Assembly: GCA_049889355.1 (NCBI GenBank)
Contig: JBMHDN010000032.1
Location: 124,001 to 188,000 of the forward strand
Origin: JBMHDN01 sp049889355
GTDB taxonomy: Bacteria > Pseudomonadota > Alphaproteobacteria > Puniceispirillales > Puniceispirillaceae
Reading direction: 5' to 3'
Length of the DNA: 64,000 bases
Made by a program: the position numbers and the translations under genes. Shown here in pieces: positions 8,373 through 17,627 of the stretch (position 1 is its first letter; every line of letters begins with the position of its first letter). The notes beneath the pieces were generated by a model. The model had not been told where the DNA came from and did no database searches. It saw nothing but the letters and a program-made list of their open reading frames with translations.

Positions 8373-9502
8373 TATTTTGTCTCCCCGCTTTGGCTGGTTC
8401 TGTTCAGCTCTTTAAGAGGCAGGTAAGGCACAACGCCGCTGCCGCCTTCACCATCGACGATGATTTTCTCAACATTCTGGAACACTGATTCCAATGTTTC
8501 GATATAAATCCGCTCTTTGGTGACGTCCTTATTCATTTTATAGGCCTGATAGACTTGGTTAAAGCGTGAGGCATCACCAGTTGCGCGGTTGACGACCTCA
8601 GCTTCATAGGCCTCGGCCTCAGCCACCAGCTTGGCGGCCTCACCACGTGCACGCGGGACAATATCATTACGGAAGGCCTCTGCCTCGTTTTTCAGACGAT
8701 CACGGTCCTGGCGGGCACGCTGAACATCATTGAAAGCATCAATAACATCTGCTGGCGGGTCAACAGCCAACAGCTGAACATCACGCACCGTGATACCTGC
8801 GCCATATTCATTCAGCAAATCCTGCAATTTATTGCGCACTTGTATCTGAACTGCCTGACGGCCTTCGGTTAGCACCGTCTGAATACGAGTCTGGCCGATA
8901 ATCTCACGCATAATGGCCTCAGCAGCGACCTTAATGGTTTCATCTGGATCTGCCAGATTAAACAAATAAGAGCCGGCATCGCCGATACGCCAGAACACCA
9001 CAAAGTCGATATCTACGATATTTTCATCACCAGTGATCATCTGGCTTTCATCTGCAATATCGCGGCGTGTTGAGGAACGCCCTGATACATCGCGGAAACC
9101 AATTTCAAGACGGTTATCGCTGGTGACCTCCGGGGTTAGCACCTGCTCAATTGGATATGGGATATGATAATGCAGGCCAGGTGCGGTTGTGCGCACCCAT
9201 TCCCCAAAACGCAAGACCACACCTTGTTGCTGCGGATTCACGCGATAAAAGCCAGTGGCGAGCCATAAACCGATAAGCACAATCAAACCGATCAGGATAA
9301 TCCGAGATGGTTTTCCGCCGCCTGGCATATATCGGCCAAACTGCTTTCTGGCGTCATTGATGATCTTATCGAGCTCTGGCGGCTGGGGTCTGTTTGACGG
9401 GCCTTGTCCGCCACCCCACGGGTTTTGGTTGTTCGGGCCACCGCCACCCCACGGGCCACCGCCCTGAGGCCCATTGCCACCACCTTGATTGTTCCAGGGC
9501 AT
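8372..9502 (-). CDS. hflK: HflK, modulator of FtsH protease
   Basis: Partner of HflC in the FtsH-regulating membrane complex. It has 376 residues. The N-terminal 40 or so are Gly/Pro/Asn/Trp-rich and cytoplasmic (repeated GGG, PW and NP elements), as in most HflK proteins. A membrane segment at about 68-88 (IILIGLIVLIGLWLATGFY) is followed by the band-7 domain, with GEWVRTTAPGLHYHIPYPIE, and a coiled coil. It overlaps hflC by one base, and its start region faces mrp across a short divergent gap. Confidence 0.95.
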   Translation of the reverse strand: MPWNNQGGGNGPQGGGPWGGGGPNNQNPWGGGQGPSNRPQPPELDKIINDARKQFGRYMPGGGKPSRIILIGLIVLIGLWLATGFYRVNPQQQGVVLRFGEWVRTTAPGLHYHIPYPIEQVLTPEVTSDNRLEIGFRDVSGRSSTRRDIADESQMITGDENIVDIDFVVFWRIGDAGSYLFNLADPDETIKVAAEAIMREIIGQTRIQTVLTEGRQAVQIQVRNKLQDLLNEYGAGITVRDVQLLAVDPPADVIDAFNDVQRARQDRDRLKNEAEAFRNDIVPRARGEAAKLVAEAEAYEAEVVNRATGDASRFNQVYQAYKMNKDVTKERIYIETLESVFQNVEKIIVDGEGGSGVVPYLPLKELNRTSQSGETK

Positions 9503-9669
9503 ATTCTGCTCCCATAAATGATGTGCCTACCCTAACCTGTAACAGCCAGATTGGGCGGGCTTGTCTTAATTTTTCCATCGGATGCTTGCGCAAGCCGCCT
9601 AAACACCCTATCTGGACGGATATCACACCGCCCACCATAATATCAGCATTCAGAGCCGGATTTTCAAGA

Positions 9670-10794
9670 ATGGTTGCAAAATTAACAGAAGAAAATATCT
9701 ATGATGCCTTGCGCACAATCACACTGCCAGATGCCGAGGCCAATCTGGTGGCGAGCGGAGCCATATCTGGGCTGGTGATCAAGCATGGTCATGTCGGTTT
9801 TGCCCTTGAAATTCCATCCGCGCTCGCCCCCCAGGCAGACACCATCCGGCGACAGGCCGAAGGGGTGGTGCGCAAAATTGACGGGGTGTTATCTGCAACA
9901 GCAATGATGACTGCGCATTCACCCGCAGGTCAGGCGCCTCAGCAAGCCAGCCCATCTCAGCCTCAACATCAAGGACAGGGCCAGCCAGCAGGGGCCCGCA
10001 CCCCGCATCAGCCTGCACGCCATGTGATCGCTGTTGCCTCTGGCAAAGGCGGTGTCGGCAAATCCACCACCTCGATTAATCTGGCCCTCGCGCTCGCCGC
10101 CCGTGGCTTGAAAACTGGCATTTTAGATGCAGATATTTACGGCCCCTCCCTGCCACGCCTCACTGGCACAGACCAAAAGCCAGAAAGCAGAGATGGTAAG
10201 CTGATACCTCTTCAGGCATTTGGTCTTCAAATGATGTCAATCGGCTATCTCATCAGTGCTGAAAATGCCGCCATTTGGCGTGGCCCTATGGTGATGAGCG
10301 CGCTGGAACAGATGCTGCGTGATGTGGCATGGGACGGGCTGGATGTATTGGTCATTGATTTGCCACCTGGAACAGGCGACGCTCAATTGACCTTGTCACA
10401 GCGCGCTAAGCTAGCAGGTGCCGTCATTGTCTCTACCCCTCAGGATCTAGCGCTGATTGATGCCCGTAAAGGCATTAACATGTTTGAAAAAACTGAAATT
10501 CCGATTTTGGGTATTTTGGAGAATATGAGCTATTTCATCTGTCCGGATTGTGGCGGGCGCCATGATATTTTCTCATCTGGTGGTGCGCAAAGCGAGGCGT
10601 CACGCCTTAATGTGCCTTTCCTTGGCCAGATACCGCTGGATATGGCTATTCGCGAGACATCAGATGCTGGCACACCAATTGTGCATGCCCAGCCAGACAG
10701 TCCGCATGCCAAGGCTTATCTCGATATCGCTGATCAATTATTGACCCAGCTGGAGAGCAGCGGCAAAAGCGCCCCTAAATTCGTCTTTGAATAA
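9670..10794 (+). CDS. mrp: Mrp/ApbC-type iron-sulfur carrier ATPase
   Basis: P-loop ATPase that carries and transfers Fe-S clusters to apoproteins. From ATG 9670 it has 374 residues: a DUF59/MIP18 domain (about 5-80), a Gln/Pro-rich linker (about 85-117), then the deviant Walker A SGKGGVGKST at 124-133. Further in are LDADIYGPSLPR, the Walker B region DLPPGTGDAQ and the cluster-binding CPDC (Cys291 and Cys294). The open frame runs upstream to 9394, but that part is antisense to the hflK N-terminus and has no family match, so the later ATG is preferred. Confidence 0.93.
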   Translation: MVAKLTEENIYDALRTITLPDAEANLVASGAISGLVIKHGHVGFALEIPSALAPQADTIRRQAEGVVRKIDGVLSATAMMTAHSPAGQAPQQASPSQPQHQGQGQPAGARTPHQPARHVIAVASGKGGVGKSTTSINLALALAARGLKTGILDADIYGPSLPRLTGTDQKPESRDGKLIPLQAFGLQMMSIGYLISAENAAIWRGPMVMSALEQMLRDVAWDGLDVLVIDLPPGTGDAQLTLSQRAKLAGAVIVSTPQDLALIDARKGINMFEKTEIPILGILENMSYFICPDCGGRHDIFSSGGAQSEASRLNVPFLGQIPLDMAIRETSDAGTPIVHAQPDSPHAKAYLDIADQLLTQLESSGKSAPKFVFE

Positions 10795-10813
10795 GCCATA
10801 TTGGAGACGCGCT

Positions 10814-11347
10814 TTAAAATAGCGGTGTTGGCGGTGTTTTCCGACGTAAATGATGATAGCTGAAAGCAGGATGTTCTGGGCCAGCGTCAAACTGTTCAAT
10901 CAATTGACTGTCCCACTCATCGTTGTTGAGCGCTGGAAATAATGCGGCCGCCTCTGGGGCAATATCCACTTTGGTGAGCTCGATTTCAGCACAATAATCA
11001 AGGCCGAGCTTGTAGATCTCGCCGCCCCCAAATAAAATAATCCGATTCTCATCACAGCCCTGTGCGCTCAGCCAGTCTTTGGATAAGGCAAAAGCTTGTT
11101 GGAGCGTGCCTGCACGCATTGCCCCCTCTGCCTGCCAGTTTGGATCGCGGGTCAAGACAATCGATGCACGTCCTGGCAGGGGTCGGCCGATGGAATCCCA
11201 TGTCCGGCGGCCCATGATCAATGGGCAACCCATGGTCAGTTGCTTAACGCGTTTCAGATCGCCTGGCAGATGCCAGAGCAAATCCTGCCCGTCTCCGATC
11301 ACCTGGTTTTTTGCCATCGCCACCACACAGATGAGCTTGTAATCCAT
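10814..11347 (-). CDS. folA: Dihydrofolate reductase
   Basis: Reduces dihydrofolate to tetrahydrofolate with NADPH, regenerating the cofactor used by ThyA. The 177 residues are slightly longer than the E. coli enzyme. Visible motifs are AMAKNQVIGDGQDLLWHLP (active-site loop), IMGRRTWDSIGRPLPGR (NADPH site) and ILFGGGEIY. It lies 39 bases after thyA on the same strand, so the two form a thymidylate-synthesis operon thyA-folA. Its 3' end is convergent with mrp. Confidence 0.96.
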   Translation of the reverse strand: MDYKLICVVAMAKNQVIGDGQDLLWHLPGDLKRVKQLTMGCPLIMGRRTWDSIGRPLPGRASIVLTRDPNWQAEGAMRAGTLQQAFALSKDWLSAQGCDENRIILFGGGEIYKLGLDYCAEIELTKVDIAPEAAALFPALNNDEWDSQLIEQFDAGPEHPAFSYHHLRRKTPPTPLF

Positions 11348-11386
11348 TTTCTTTATCCTCAGATGAAAAGCTTAACCTGCGCGCGC

Positions 11387-12181
11387 TTACACAGCGATAG
11401 GGGCCTTGATGTTGGGTGCGGCAACATAATCTTCAATCGTGAAATGCTCGAATTTAAAATCTTCCAGCTGGTCTGGCGGGTTCACCAGACGCAATTTAGG
11501 TGGCTTGCCTGGGGTGCGGCTCAACTGTTCACGCGCTTGGTCCATGTGATTAAGATAAAGATGGGCATCACCAAGCGTATGGACAAAATCTCCGACCTTC
11601 AGGCCTGTTACATGAGCAATCATATGGGTCAGCAGTGCATAGGAGGCGATATTAAAGGGCACACCAAGGAAAATATCAGCAGAACGCTGATAGAGCTGAC
11701 AGCTCAGCCGGCCATCTGCGACATAGAATTGAAACAGACAATGACAGGGCGGCAACGCCATATTGGGGACATCAGCCGGATTCCAAGCTGAGAGGATATG
11801 GCGGCGTGAATGCGGGTTGTTTTTTAGCTGCAGGACAAGCTCGGCCAGCTGGTCTACCTCGCTGCCATCTGGTGTCTGCCAGTGTCGCCATTGCTTGCCA
11901 TAGACAGGACCCAAATCGCCCTTTTCATCTGCCCATTCATCCCAAATGGAGACGCCATTTTCCTGAAGATAGCGGATATTGGTATCGCCACTGATGAACC
12001 AGAGCAATTCATGAATGATAGAGCGGATATGTAGTTTCTTAGTGGTGAGAAGCGGAAATCCCTCATCCAGTGAGAATCGCATCTGCCAGCCAAAGACAGA
12101 GCGTGTGCCGGTACCTGTGCGGTCACTGCGCTCAAAACCCTTGCTCATCACATGTTCCAGCAAATCAAGATATTGTTGCAT
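11387..12181 (-). CDS. thyA: Thymidylate synthase
   Basis: Makes dTMP from dUMP with methylenetetrahydrofolate, leaving dihydrofolate for FolA. It has 264 residues, the same length as E. coli ThyA. Visible are the phosphate-binding SDRTGTGTRSVFG, the catalytic Cys in LPPCHCLFQFYV (about 146), and LYQRSADIFLGVPFNIASYA. The C-terminus is APIAV, the closing tail. First gene of the thyA-folA pair; divergent from the tmRNA gene across about 170 bases. Confidence 0.97.
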   Translation of the reverse strand: MQQYLDLLEHVMSKGFERSDRTGTGTRSVFGWQMRFSLDEGFPLLTTKKLHIRSIIHELLWFISGDTNIRYLQENGVSIWDEWADEKGDLGPVYGKQWRHWQTPDGSEVDQLAELVLQLKNNPHSRRHILSAWNPADVPNMALPPCHCLFQFYVADGRLSCQLYQRSADIFLGVPFNIASYALLTHMIAHVTGLKVGDFVHTLGDAHLYLNHMDQAREQLSRTPGKPPKLRLVNPPDQLEDFKFEHFTIEDYVAAPNIKAPIAV

Positions 12182-12344
12182 AGCTACCTACCACCCTCTA
12201 AATCAGGTATTAAACCTAGCAAACCAACCCATAGCGCGCAATCTTCAGATAGCGGTTTTTCCACTTCAAAAGAGGCTTAATGCGCCATATGGCCAGCTTT
12301 TACTTTCATAATCATCTGCAACACCCTATATTGGAGATGTTCAC

Positions 12345-12700
12345 TTCTAGTGGACTATGGCGATAAACATGCTGCGGCATAAGCAGGGCGGACCCGGGGG
12401 CGGTACCCGGCGCCTCCACCATTTTTGTTCTAACAGAGCCTGACTTCAGGCAGATGGACAAAAGCTATGGGGGCGAAATAGGATCGACGCATGTAGTAAA
12501 GGCAGTGTCTTCGCTCGGTATGATATCCGCCGTTATCGGGTCGATTGAGTAGTTGCAAACGACAACAATGCTCCGGTTGCAGTAGCTGCCTAAGGGCGGT
12601 TATTAAAACCAATTTAAAGTCCTGATGGCTTGAGCTCTGTCAGGCGGGGTTTGGGTTCGCACCTGGCAACAGAAGCGTTCCCGCTTTAATGAGATGGCAA
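12345..12700 (+). ncRNA. ssrA: Circularly permuted two-piece tmRNA
   Basis: Rescues ribosomes stalled on broken mRNA and adds a degradation tag. The acceptor piece comes first and ends CGCCTCC-A-CCA at 12411-12421. After an excised spacer (12422-12468, with its own hairpin GCCTGA/TCAGGC), the coding piece begins GGGGGCG at 12469. Those two ends pair as the acceptor stem, and the third pair is G-U, the alanyl-tRNA synthetase signal. ACATGC (12367-12372) pairs with GCATGT (12489-12494) as helix P2. The tag frame runs from GCA 12555 to TAA 12591-12593 and encodes ANDNNAPVAVAA. Outer ends are approximate. Confidence 0.93.
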
Positions 12701-12745
12701 CAGCGTAGCGGCGCGCCTTGTTAAAGCCAAAACTGGGGAGAGAAC

Positions 12746-13306
12746 ATGTCAGAAGATCAGGGCGCACAGCCTGGTATCAATTATGAATTATTGGTTGAAG
12801 ATGCCTTGCGCTCTGTGGTGCGCGGCGCATTATCTATTGCCCAGCATACAGGTCTGCCTGGCGAAGCGCATTATTATATCAGCTTTCTAACCGAATATCC
12901 TGGCGTGGAGATGCCAGCTCAGCTTAAAGAGGCAAACCCACAAGAAATGACCATTGTCCTGCAGCATCAATTCTGGGATTTGGTGGTTGAGGCTGAATAT
13001 TTTCAGGTGACATTGTCGTTTGGCGGCAAACATTCCACCTTAGTTGTGCCTTATGCCGCGGTGTCACATTTCACAGACCCGTCTGTTGGCTTTGGCCTGC
13101 AATTTACCGTTGAGGACCCAAATGCCCCTGCAGAGACAGATGCTGAGGCAGAAGCTGGTGCGCACAATTCAGATGAAACAGCGCTTAGCACAACAGGCGC
13201 ACAAACAGCGCAGATGGCTGACACATCAAGCGAGCAAGCAACTGAGAGCGAGGCTGAAATTGTTCAGCTTGATGCCTTCCGCCGCAAACCTGCACCATCT
13301 GCTTAA
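12746..13306 (+). CDS. sspB: SspB-type ClpXP adaptor (alphaproteobacterial form)
   Basis: Delivers ssrA-tagged proteins to the ClpXP protease. It has 186 residues: a compact N-terminal substrate-binding domain (about 1-130, including AHYYISFLTEYPGVEMP and VTLSFGGKHSTLVVPYAAV), an acidic Ala-rich linker (about 130-170), and a conserved C-terminal EIVQLDAFRRK, which fits the ClpX-docking tail. ATG 12746 has GGGGAG upstream. It starts only about 45 bases after the estimated tmRNA end, so tag-making RNA and tag-reading adaptor are neighbours, possibly co-expressed. Family assignment is from recognition of the DUF1321/COG3814 pattern. Confidence 0.88.
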   Translation: MSEDQGAQPGINYELLVEDALRSVVRGALSIAQHTGLPGEAHYYISFLTEYPGVEMPAQLKEANPQEMTIVLQHQFWDLVVEAEYFQVTLSFGGKHSTLVVPYAAVSHFTDPSVGFGLQFTVEDPNAPAETDAEAEAGAHNSDETALSTTGAQTAQMADTSSEQATESEAEIVQLDAFRRKPAPSA

Positions 13307-13399
13307 ATCACGCATTTTTGTCACATCGTAATCGGGCGTGTTTTATCCTATATGCCTATCACGACCTATGACGCACAGATCAACAAATGGTGACTGAAC

Positions 13400-15013
13400 A
13401 TGGCTGAATTTACTTACACACCTCTCCTGCCAAAAGGGGATGATACCACTGATTATATTCATCTGGGTGGCAGCGACTATGTGTCTGAAATTGAGATTGA
13501 CGGGCGGTCTTTTATCAAGGTGGCTCCAGAAGCGTTGAGCACATTATCCCGCCGTGCTTTTGAAGATGTCAGCCATTTATTGCGACCAACGCATCTGGCA
13601 CAATTGCGTGCTATTTTAGATGATCCCGAAGCGAGCCAGAATGACCGGTTTGTGGCCTTGGAGATGCTGAAAAATGCGGTGATCGCCTCAGATAAGGTGC
13701 TGCCTATGTGCCAGGATACGGGCACGGCGATTATATCAGGGACCCGCGGCGAACAGGTATTGACCGGCGGTGATGATGCCAAGGCACTGTCAAAAGGCGT
13801 GTTTGATACCTATCAGACCTCAAATCTGCGCTTTTCTCAGCTTGCCCCACTGAGCATGTTTGAAGAGAAAAACACCGGTAACAACCTGCCAGCTCAGATT
13901 GATCTCTATGCTGGCAAGGGTGCTGAATATCATTTCACCTTTGTGCAAAAAGGTGGCGGTTCAGCCAACAAAACTTTCCTGCATCAAAAGACAAAAGCCG
14001 TGTTGAATCCAGAGGGGCTGCGCGGTTTTTTAAAAGAGGCAATTATCCAACTCGGCACCGCTGCCTGTCCACCCTATCATCTGGCAGTGGTGATTGGCGG
14101 TACCTCTGCTGAGGCCAATCTGAAGACAGTCAAACAGGCATCTATCCGCGACTTGGATAATCTGCCCACCTCTGGCAGTGCATCAGGTCATGGCTGGCGC
14201 GATCTGGAATGGGAAGAGGCCATTTTGCAAATGACTCGTGAGATGGGTATTGGCGCGCAATTTGGCGGTAAATATTTCTGTCATGATGTGCGGGTTATCC
14301 GCTTGCCGCGTCATGGCGCTTCCTGTCCAATTGGCATAGGTGTGTCTTGTTCAGCTGATCGCCAGATTAAGGCTAAAATCAATAAAGACGGCCTGTGGCT
14401 GGAAAAACTGGAAACAGACCCGGCCCGTTTCCTGCCTGATGCTGGACCCGCCGACACCGCTGATGAGGTGGTTCAGATAGATTTGACCCAGCCTATGGCA
14501 GATATTCAGGCAACCCTTAGCCAATATCCGGTCAAAACACGTGTCAGCCTGACCGGCCCGATGATTGTCGCGCGTGATATTGCCCATGCAAAATTACAAG
14601 AAGTGCTGGAAGAGACAGGCAGCCTGCCTGATTACATCAAAAATCATCCGGTTTATTATGCTGGTCCGGCCAAAACTCCTGACGGCATGGCCTCTGGCTC
14701 ATTCGGCCCGACCACTGCAGGGCGCATGGATAGCTATGTCGATCAGTTCCAGGCCGCCGGCGGTTCTCTGGTCATGCTGGCCAAAGGCAATCGCTCAGCT
14801 GCGGTACGCAATGCTTGTGCCAAACATGGCGGCTTTTATCTGGGCTCAATTGGCGGTGTCGCGGCCAAGCTGGCATTGGACAGCATCAAGAAAATCGAGG
14901 TGCTGGAATATGCGGAGCTCGGCATGGAAGCAGTCTGGAAAATCGAAGTTGAGAATTTCCCAGCCTTCATCATCATGGATGATAAAGGCAATGATTTCTT
15001 TAAACTGGATTAA
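13400..15013 (+). CDS. Class I fumarate hydratase (iron-sulfur)
   Basis: Interconverts fumarate and malate in the TCA cycle using an oxygen-labile [4Fe-4S] cluster. At 537 residues it has the length of FumA/FumB-type enzymes, with the alpha and beta parts fused. Likely cluster cysteines are in LPMCQDTGTA (N-terminal third), TAACPPYH and GASCPIGIGVSC. The C-terminal beta domain carries GPTTAGRMDSYVDQF and KGNRSAAVRNAC. It is 93 bases downstream of sspB on the same strand and convergent with glcF. No class II fumC is in the window. Confidence 0.93.
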   Translation: MAEFTYTPLLPKGDDTTDYIHLGGSDYVSEIEIDGRSFIKVAPEALSTLSRRAFEDVSHLLRPTHLAQLRAILDDPEASQNDRFVALEMLKNAVIASDKVLPMCQDTGTAIISGTRGEQVLTGGDDAKALSKGVFDTYQTSNLRFSQLAPLSMFEEKNTGNNLPAQIDLYAGKGAEYHFTFVQKGGGSANKTFLHQKTKAVLNPEGLRGFLKEAIIQLGTAACPPYHLAVVIGGTSAEANLKTVKQASIRDLDNLPTSGSASGHGWRDLEWEEAILQMTREMGIGAQFGGKYFCHDVRVIRLPRHGASCPIGIGVSCSADRQIKAKINKDGLWLEKLETDPARFLPDAGPADTADEVVQIDLTQPMADIQATLSQYPVKTRVSLTGPMIVARDIAHAKLQEVLEETGSLPDYIKNHPVYYAGPAKTPDGMASGSFGPTTAGRMDSYVDQFQAAGGSLVMLAKGNRSAAVRNACAKHGGFYLGSIGGVAAKLALDSIKKIEVLEYAELGMEAVWKIEVENFPAFIIMDDKGNDFFKLD

Positions 15014-15045
15014 CCGCGGTCAGTGATGGCTGCGTTTATGCGCGC

Positions 15046-16389
15046 CTAGCTGGCTTTGCTGTCGATCAGCTTTGCACCCAGCCCTTGCATATCTGCACCG
15101 ATGATATCTGGCCCGCCTGTGGCCCAATCTAGTAGTTGGACCAGATGCACCACCTCAGCGCGTGCATCCTGCATCTGGTTGATACAGCCAATATTGCCGG
15201 CTACCACCATCGGGACATCCAGCGCATCTAATGTTTCGACTTTGCGGGCTTTCAATGCGCCCGATAATTCCGGCTGAAGCACATTATAAACCCCAGCAGA
15301 ACCACAGCATAAATGCGGATTTTTTGGGCTCGCAATCTGAAAACCGAGTCCGCTTAATAAAGATTTTGGCAGGTCGGTGATTTTCTGACCATGTTGCAGT
15401 GAACAGGCCGCATGATAGCCAATTTTAACGCCCCTTATATCACGCACAGCCTCTAGGGCTGGCAGACGAGCCAGAAATTCAGTGATATCACAGGCCGCAT
15501 CAGACACCCGCTTTGCTGGTTCTGCCCATTTAGGATCGTGGCTGAAATGATGGCCATAATCTTTCAATGTGGTGCCACAGCCTGAGGTATTTACAATCAC
15601 CGCATCAATTTTCTCTGAGCGCATCAGACCATCAAAAGCGGCAATTGTATTGGTCATTGCCTCATGGGCGGCCTCTTCTGCATTGATATGGTGGGCCAGT
15701 GCCCCACAGCATTTGGACTGGCTGCGCACTGACACACGCACACCATGCCTATTGAGCAAGCGGATGCTCGCAGCATTAATCTCGGGCTCAATCGCACGCT
15801 GGGCACAGCCTGCCAGCAAAATCACATGGGCTTTTTGGGTGCCGGTGGCTGGATAGCTCTGGTCTGCACTGCCAACAGGGTCCAATGGTTTGACGCGGCG
15901 CGGTGCAAGGGCCAGCATCGCCGCTATTTGACGTGGCATCAGCCCCTTTAACGGCTGAGACAGAGCCGCGGCAATCAAGCCAAGCCGAAACAGGCGCGGG
16001 CGCGGAACCATCACGCTAAGCATCCAGCGCACCAGCCTGTCCATCATCGGGCGGCTGCGTTTCTTTTCGGTTTCTGCCCGTCCAATATCCACCAGATGCA
16101 TATAATCTACCCCAGACGGGCAGGTTGTCATACAAGACAGGCAGGTCAGACATCTATCTAAGTGATAGCCGGTTTGCTCAATTTCATTTGGCTGGGCGGC
16201 ATCGCCATCCTGAAGTAAATCGCGGATCATCCAGATACGGCCACGCGGGCTATCGCGCTCATCACCAGTTATCACATAGGTCGGACAAGTCGCTGTGCAA
16301 AACCCGCAATGCACGCATTTACGTAAAATTGATTCTGCTTCTTCAATCGCCGGGTTTTTCAGCTGTTCTGCGGTAAAATTAGTCTGCAT
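15046..16389 (-). CDS. glcF: Glycolate oxidase iron-sulfur subunit
   Basis: Electron-transfer subunit of the membrane-associated glycolate oxidase. It has 447 residues. Two 4Fe-4S ferredoxin motifs lie near the N-terminus: CVHCGFCTATCPTY (about 26-39) and CLTCLSCMTTCPSG (about 80-93). Two CCG-type cysteine-rich domains follow (SKCCGALAHH and HLCCGSAGVYNVLQPE). It starts 2 bases after the glcE stop, completing a glcD-glcE-glcF operon. Glycolate is a phytoplankton exudate, which fits a marine heterotroph. Confidence 0.95.
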   Translation of the reverse strand: MQTNFTAEQLKNPAIEEAESILRKCVHCGFCTATCPTYVITGDERDSPRGRIWMIRDLLQDGDAAQPNEIEQTGYHLDRCLTCLSCMTTCPSGVDYMHLVDIGRAETEKKRSRPMMDRLVRWMLSVMVPRPRLFRLGLIAAALSQPLKGLMPRQIAAMLALAPRRVKPLDPVGSADQSYPATGTQKAHVILLAGCAQRAIEPEINAASIRLLNRHGVRVSVRSQSKCCGALAHHINAEEAAHEAMTNTIAAFDGLMRSEKIDAVIVNTSGCGTTLKDYGHHFSHDPKWAEPAKRVSDAACDITEFLARLPALEAVRDIRGVKIGYHAACSLQHGQKITDLPKSLLSGLGFQIASPKNPHLCCGSAGVYNVLQPELSGALKARKVETLDALDVPMVVAGNIGCINQMQDARAEVVHLVQLLDWATGGPDIIGADMQGLGAKLIDSKAS

Positions 16390-16391
16390 CT

Positions 16392-17594
16392 TCAGCTCTC
16401 CTTGCCGCCTTCGCGCAGTGCAACCATTTTGCCAGGACAGAGAATATGGCGTGGATCAAAGGCTTCTTTCACACGTCTGTTGATATCGGCTAGCACGCTG
16501 TTAGCTGGCTGGAATACAGGGACGCCCTGGCTGGCGTCTGCGCCGTGCAGGCAGCTGGCATGGCCGCCATCAGCTCCAAGAGAGCTGCGTATAAGCTCGC
16601 CCAAACCAGCGTCATGACCGGCAATCCAGACCAGCCCACCTGCCCAATCCATTAGCCAGGTGCAATCTGTTTTCTGGGTCAATGTCTGAACCAGTTCAGG
16701 GCCTGCCTCAGGGGCAACAGACACCCGCCATAAAGCGCCCTTATCTTTTAACCATGTCGCTTCTGCAATATGCCGCCACAGATCTTCACTTTGCGACTGG
16801 TCAAGCTGTGTCACCGGCAATGTGGTGAGCATGCGCGCAGTTTTCAGACGATCTGCCACAGATTCAGCCACACCTTCCAAACGCAAGACAGCACCAAATT
16901 GTGCTTTGTCATCGAGCAAATCCCTTAAAAAGGAAGCAGGCAGAATCGCCCCGGCTGATGGTTCTACCGAAGAGCCAAAGGCCGCACGCAAAAAGGCCCG
17001 CGCCTCAGCTAGATGAGCGCTTGCCACAATCAGAGACTGGCTGGTCTCAGGTTTTGGCAGCGTTTTTAAGGTCACCTCATCAAGCACCGCCAGCGTACCA
17101 AAAGAGCCTACCATCAATTTAGAGAGGTCATAACCGGTAACATTCTTCATCACCCGGCTACCAGATTTAAAAATATCGCCGCGGCCAGAGACACCATTAA
17201 ACCCCAGCAAATAATCACGCACACCGCCAGCTGAAATCCGTCTCGGGCCTGATAAGCCGGTACCCAGCAATCCGCCCAGCGTGCCGCGACCAGAAGTGCC
17301 CAAATGAGGCTGGAGATAAGGTGGATCAAAAGCCAGCATCTGATTTTGATTATCCAAGAGAGTCAGGATCTCATCTAACGGTGTGCCTGTATGTGCGGTC
17401 AGCACCAGCTCTGCCGGTTCATAATCAATGATGCCGCTCAGCTTAGATGTAGAGAGAATCTGGTCTGCCTCAACGCGCTCACCAAAATCAGACAAGCTCG
17501 CACTGCCTTCAATGCGCAGCGGCTGATTATCTGCCAGCGCGCCCTGAATGATGGTCTGAATATCTGCCAGTGATGAAGGGGTATGCTTGTGCAT
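16392..17594 (-). CDS. glcE: Glycolate oxidase FAD-binding subunit GlcE
   Basis: Second flavin-type subunit of glycolate oxidase. At 400 residues it is within the family range. The N-terminal FAD_binding_4 domain has LDEILTLLDNQNQMLAFDPP and GGLLGTGLSGPRR; the middle has SGSRVMKNVTGYDLSKLMVG, typical of GlcE. The C-terminus carries VFQPANSVLADINRRVKEAF and HILCPGKM. It lies 33 bases after glcD and 2 bases before glcF. The subunit is required for activity in characterised systems. Confidence 0.94.
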   Translation of the reverse strand: MHKHTPSSLADIQTIIQGALADNQPLRIEGSASLSDFGERVEADQILSTSKLSGIIDYEPAELVLTAHTGTPLDEILTLLDNQNQMLAFDPPYLQPHLGTSGRGTLGGLLGTGLSGPRRISAGGVRDYLLGFNGVSGRGDIFKSGSRVMKNVTGYDLSKLMVGSFGTLAVLDEVTLKTLPKPETSQSLIVASAHLAEARAFLRAAFGSSVEPSAGAILPASFLRDLLDDKAQFGAVLRLEGVAESVADRLKTARMLTTLPVTQLDQSQSEDLWRHIAEATWLKDKGALWRVSVAPEAGPELVQTLTQKTDCTWLMDWAGGLVWIAGHDAGLGELIRSSLGADGGHASCLHGADASQGVPVFQPANSVLADINRRVKEAFDPRHILCPGKMVALREGGKES

Positions 17595-17627
17595 CCCGCC
17601 ACTCCTTTTTTTAAGCGCTATATTAGG

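Noticed and set aside
9394..9669. 92-codon N-terminal extension of mrp
   Set aside because: Antisense to the hflK N-terminus and not family-like; ATG 9670 gives the normal start of the family.
11096..11791. 231-codon open frame on the plus strand
   Set aside because: Antisense to folA and thyA, both of which are unmistakable; no ribosome site or family pattern.
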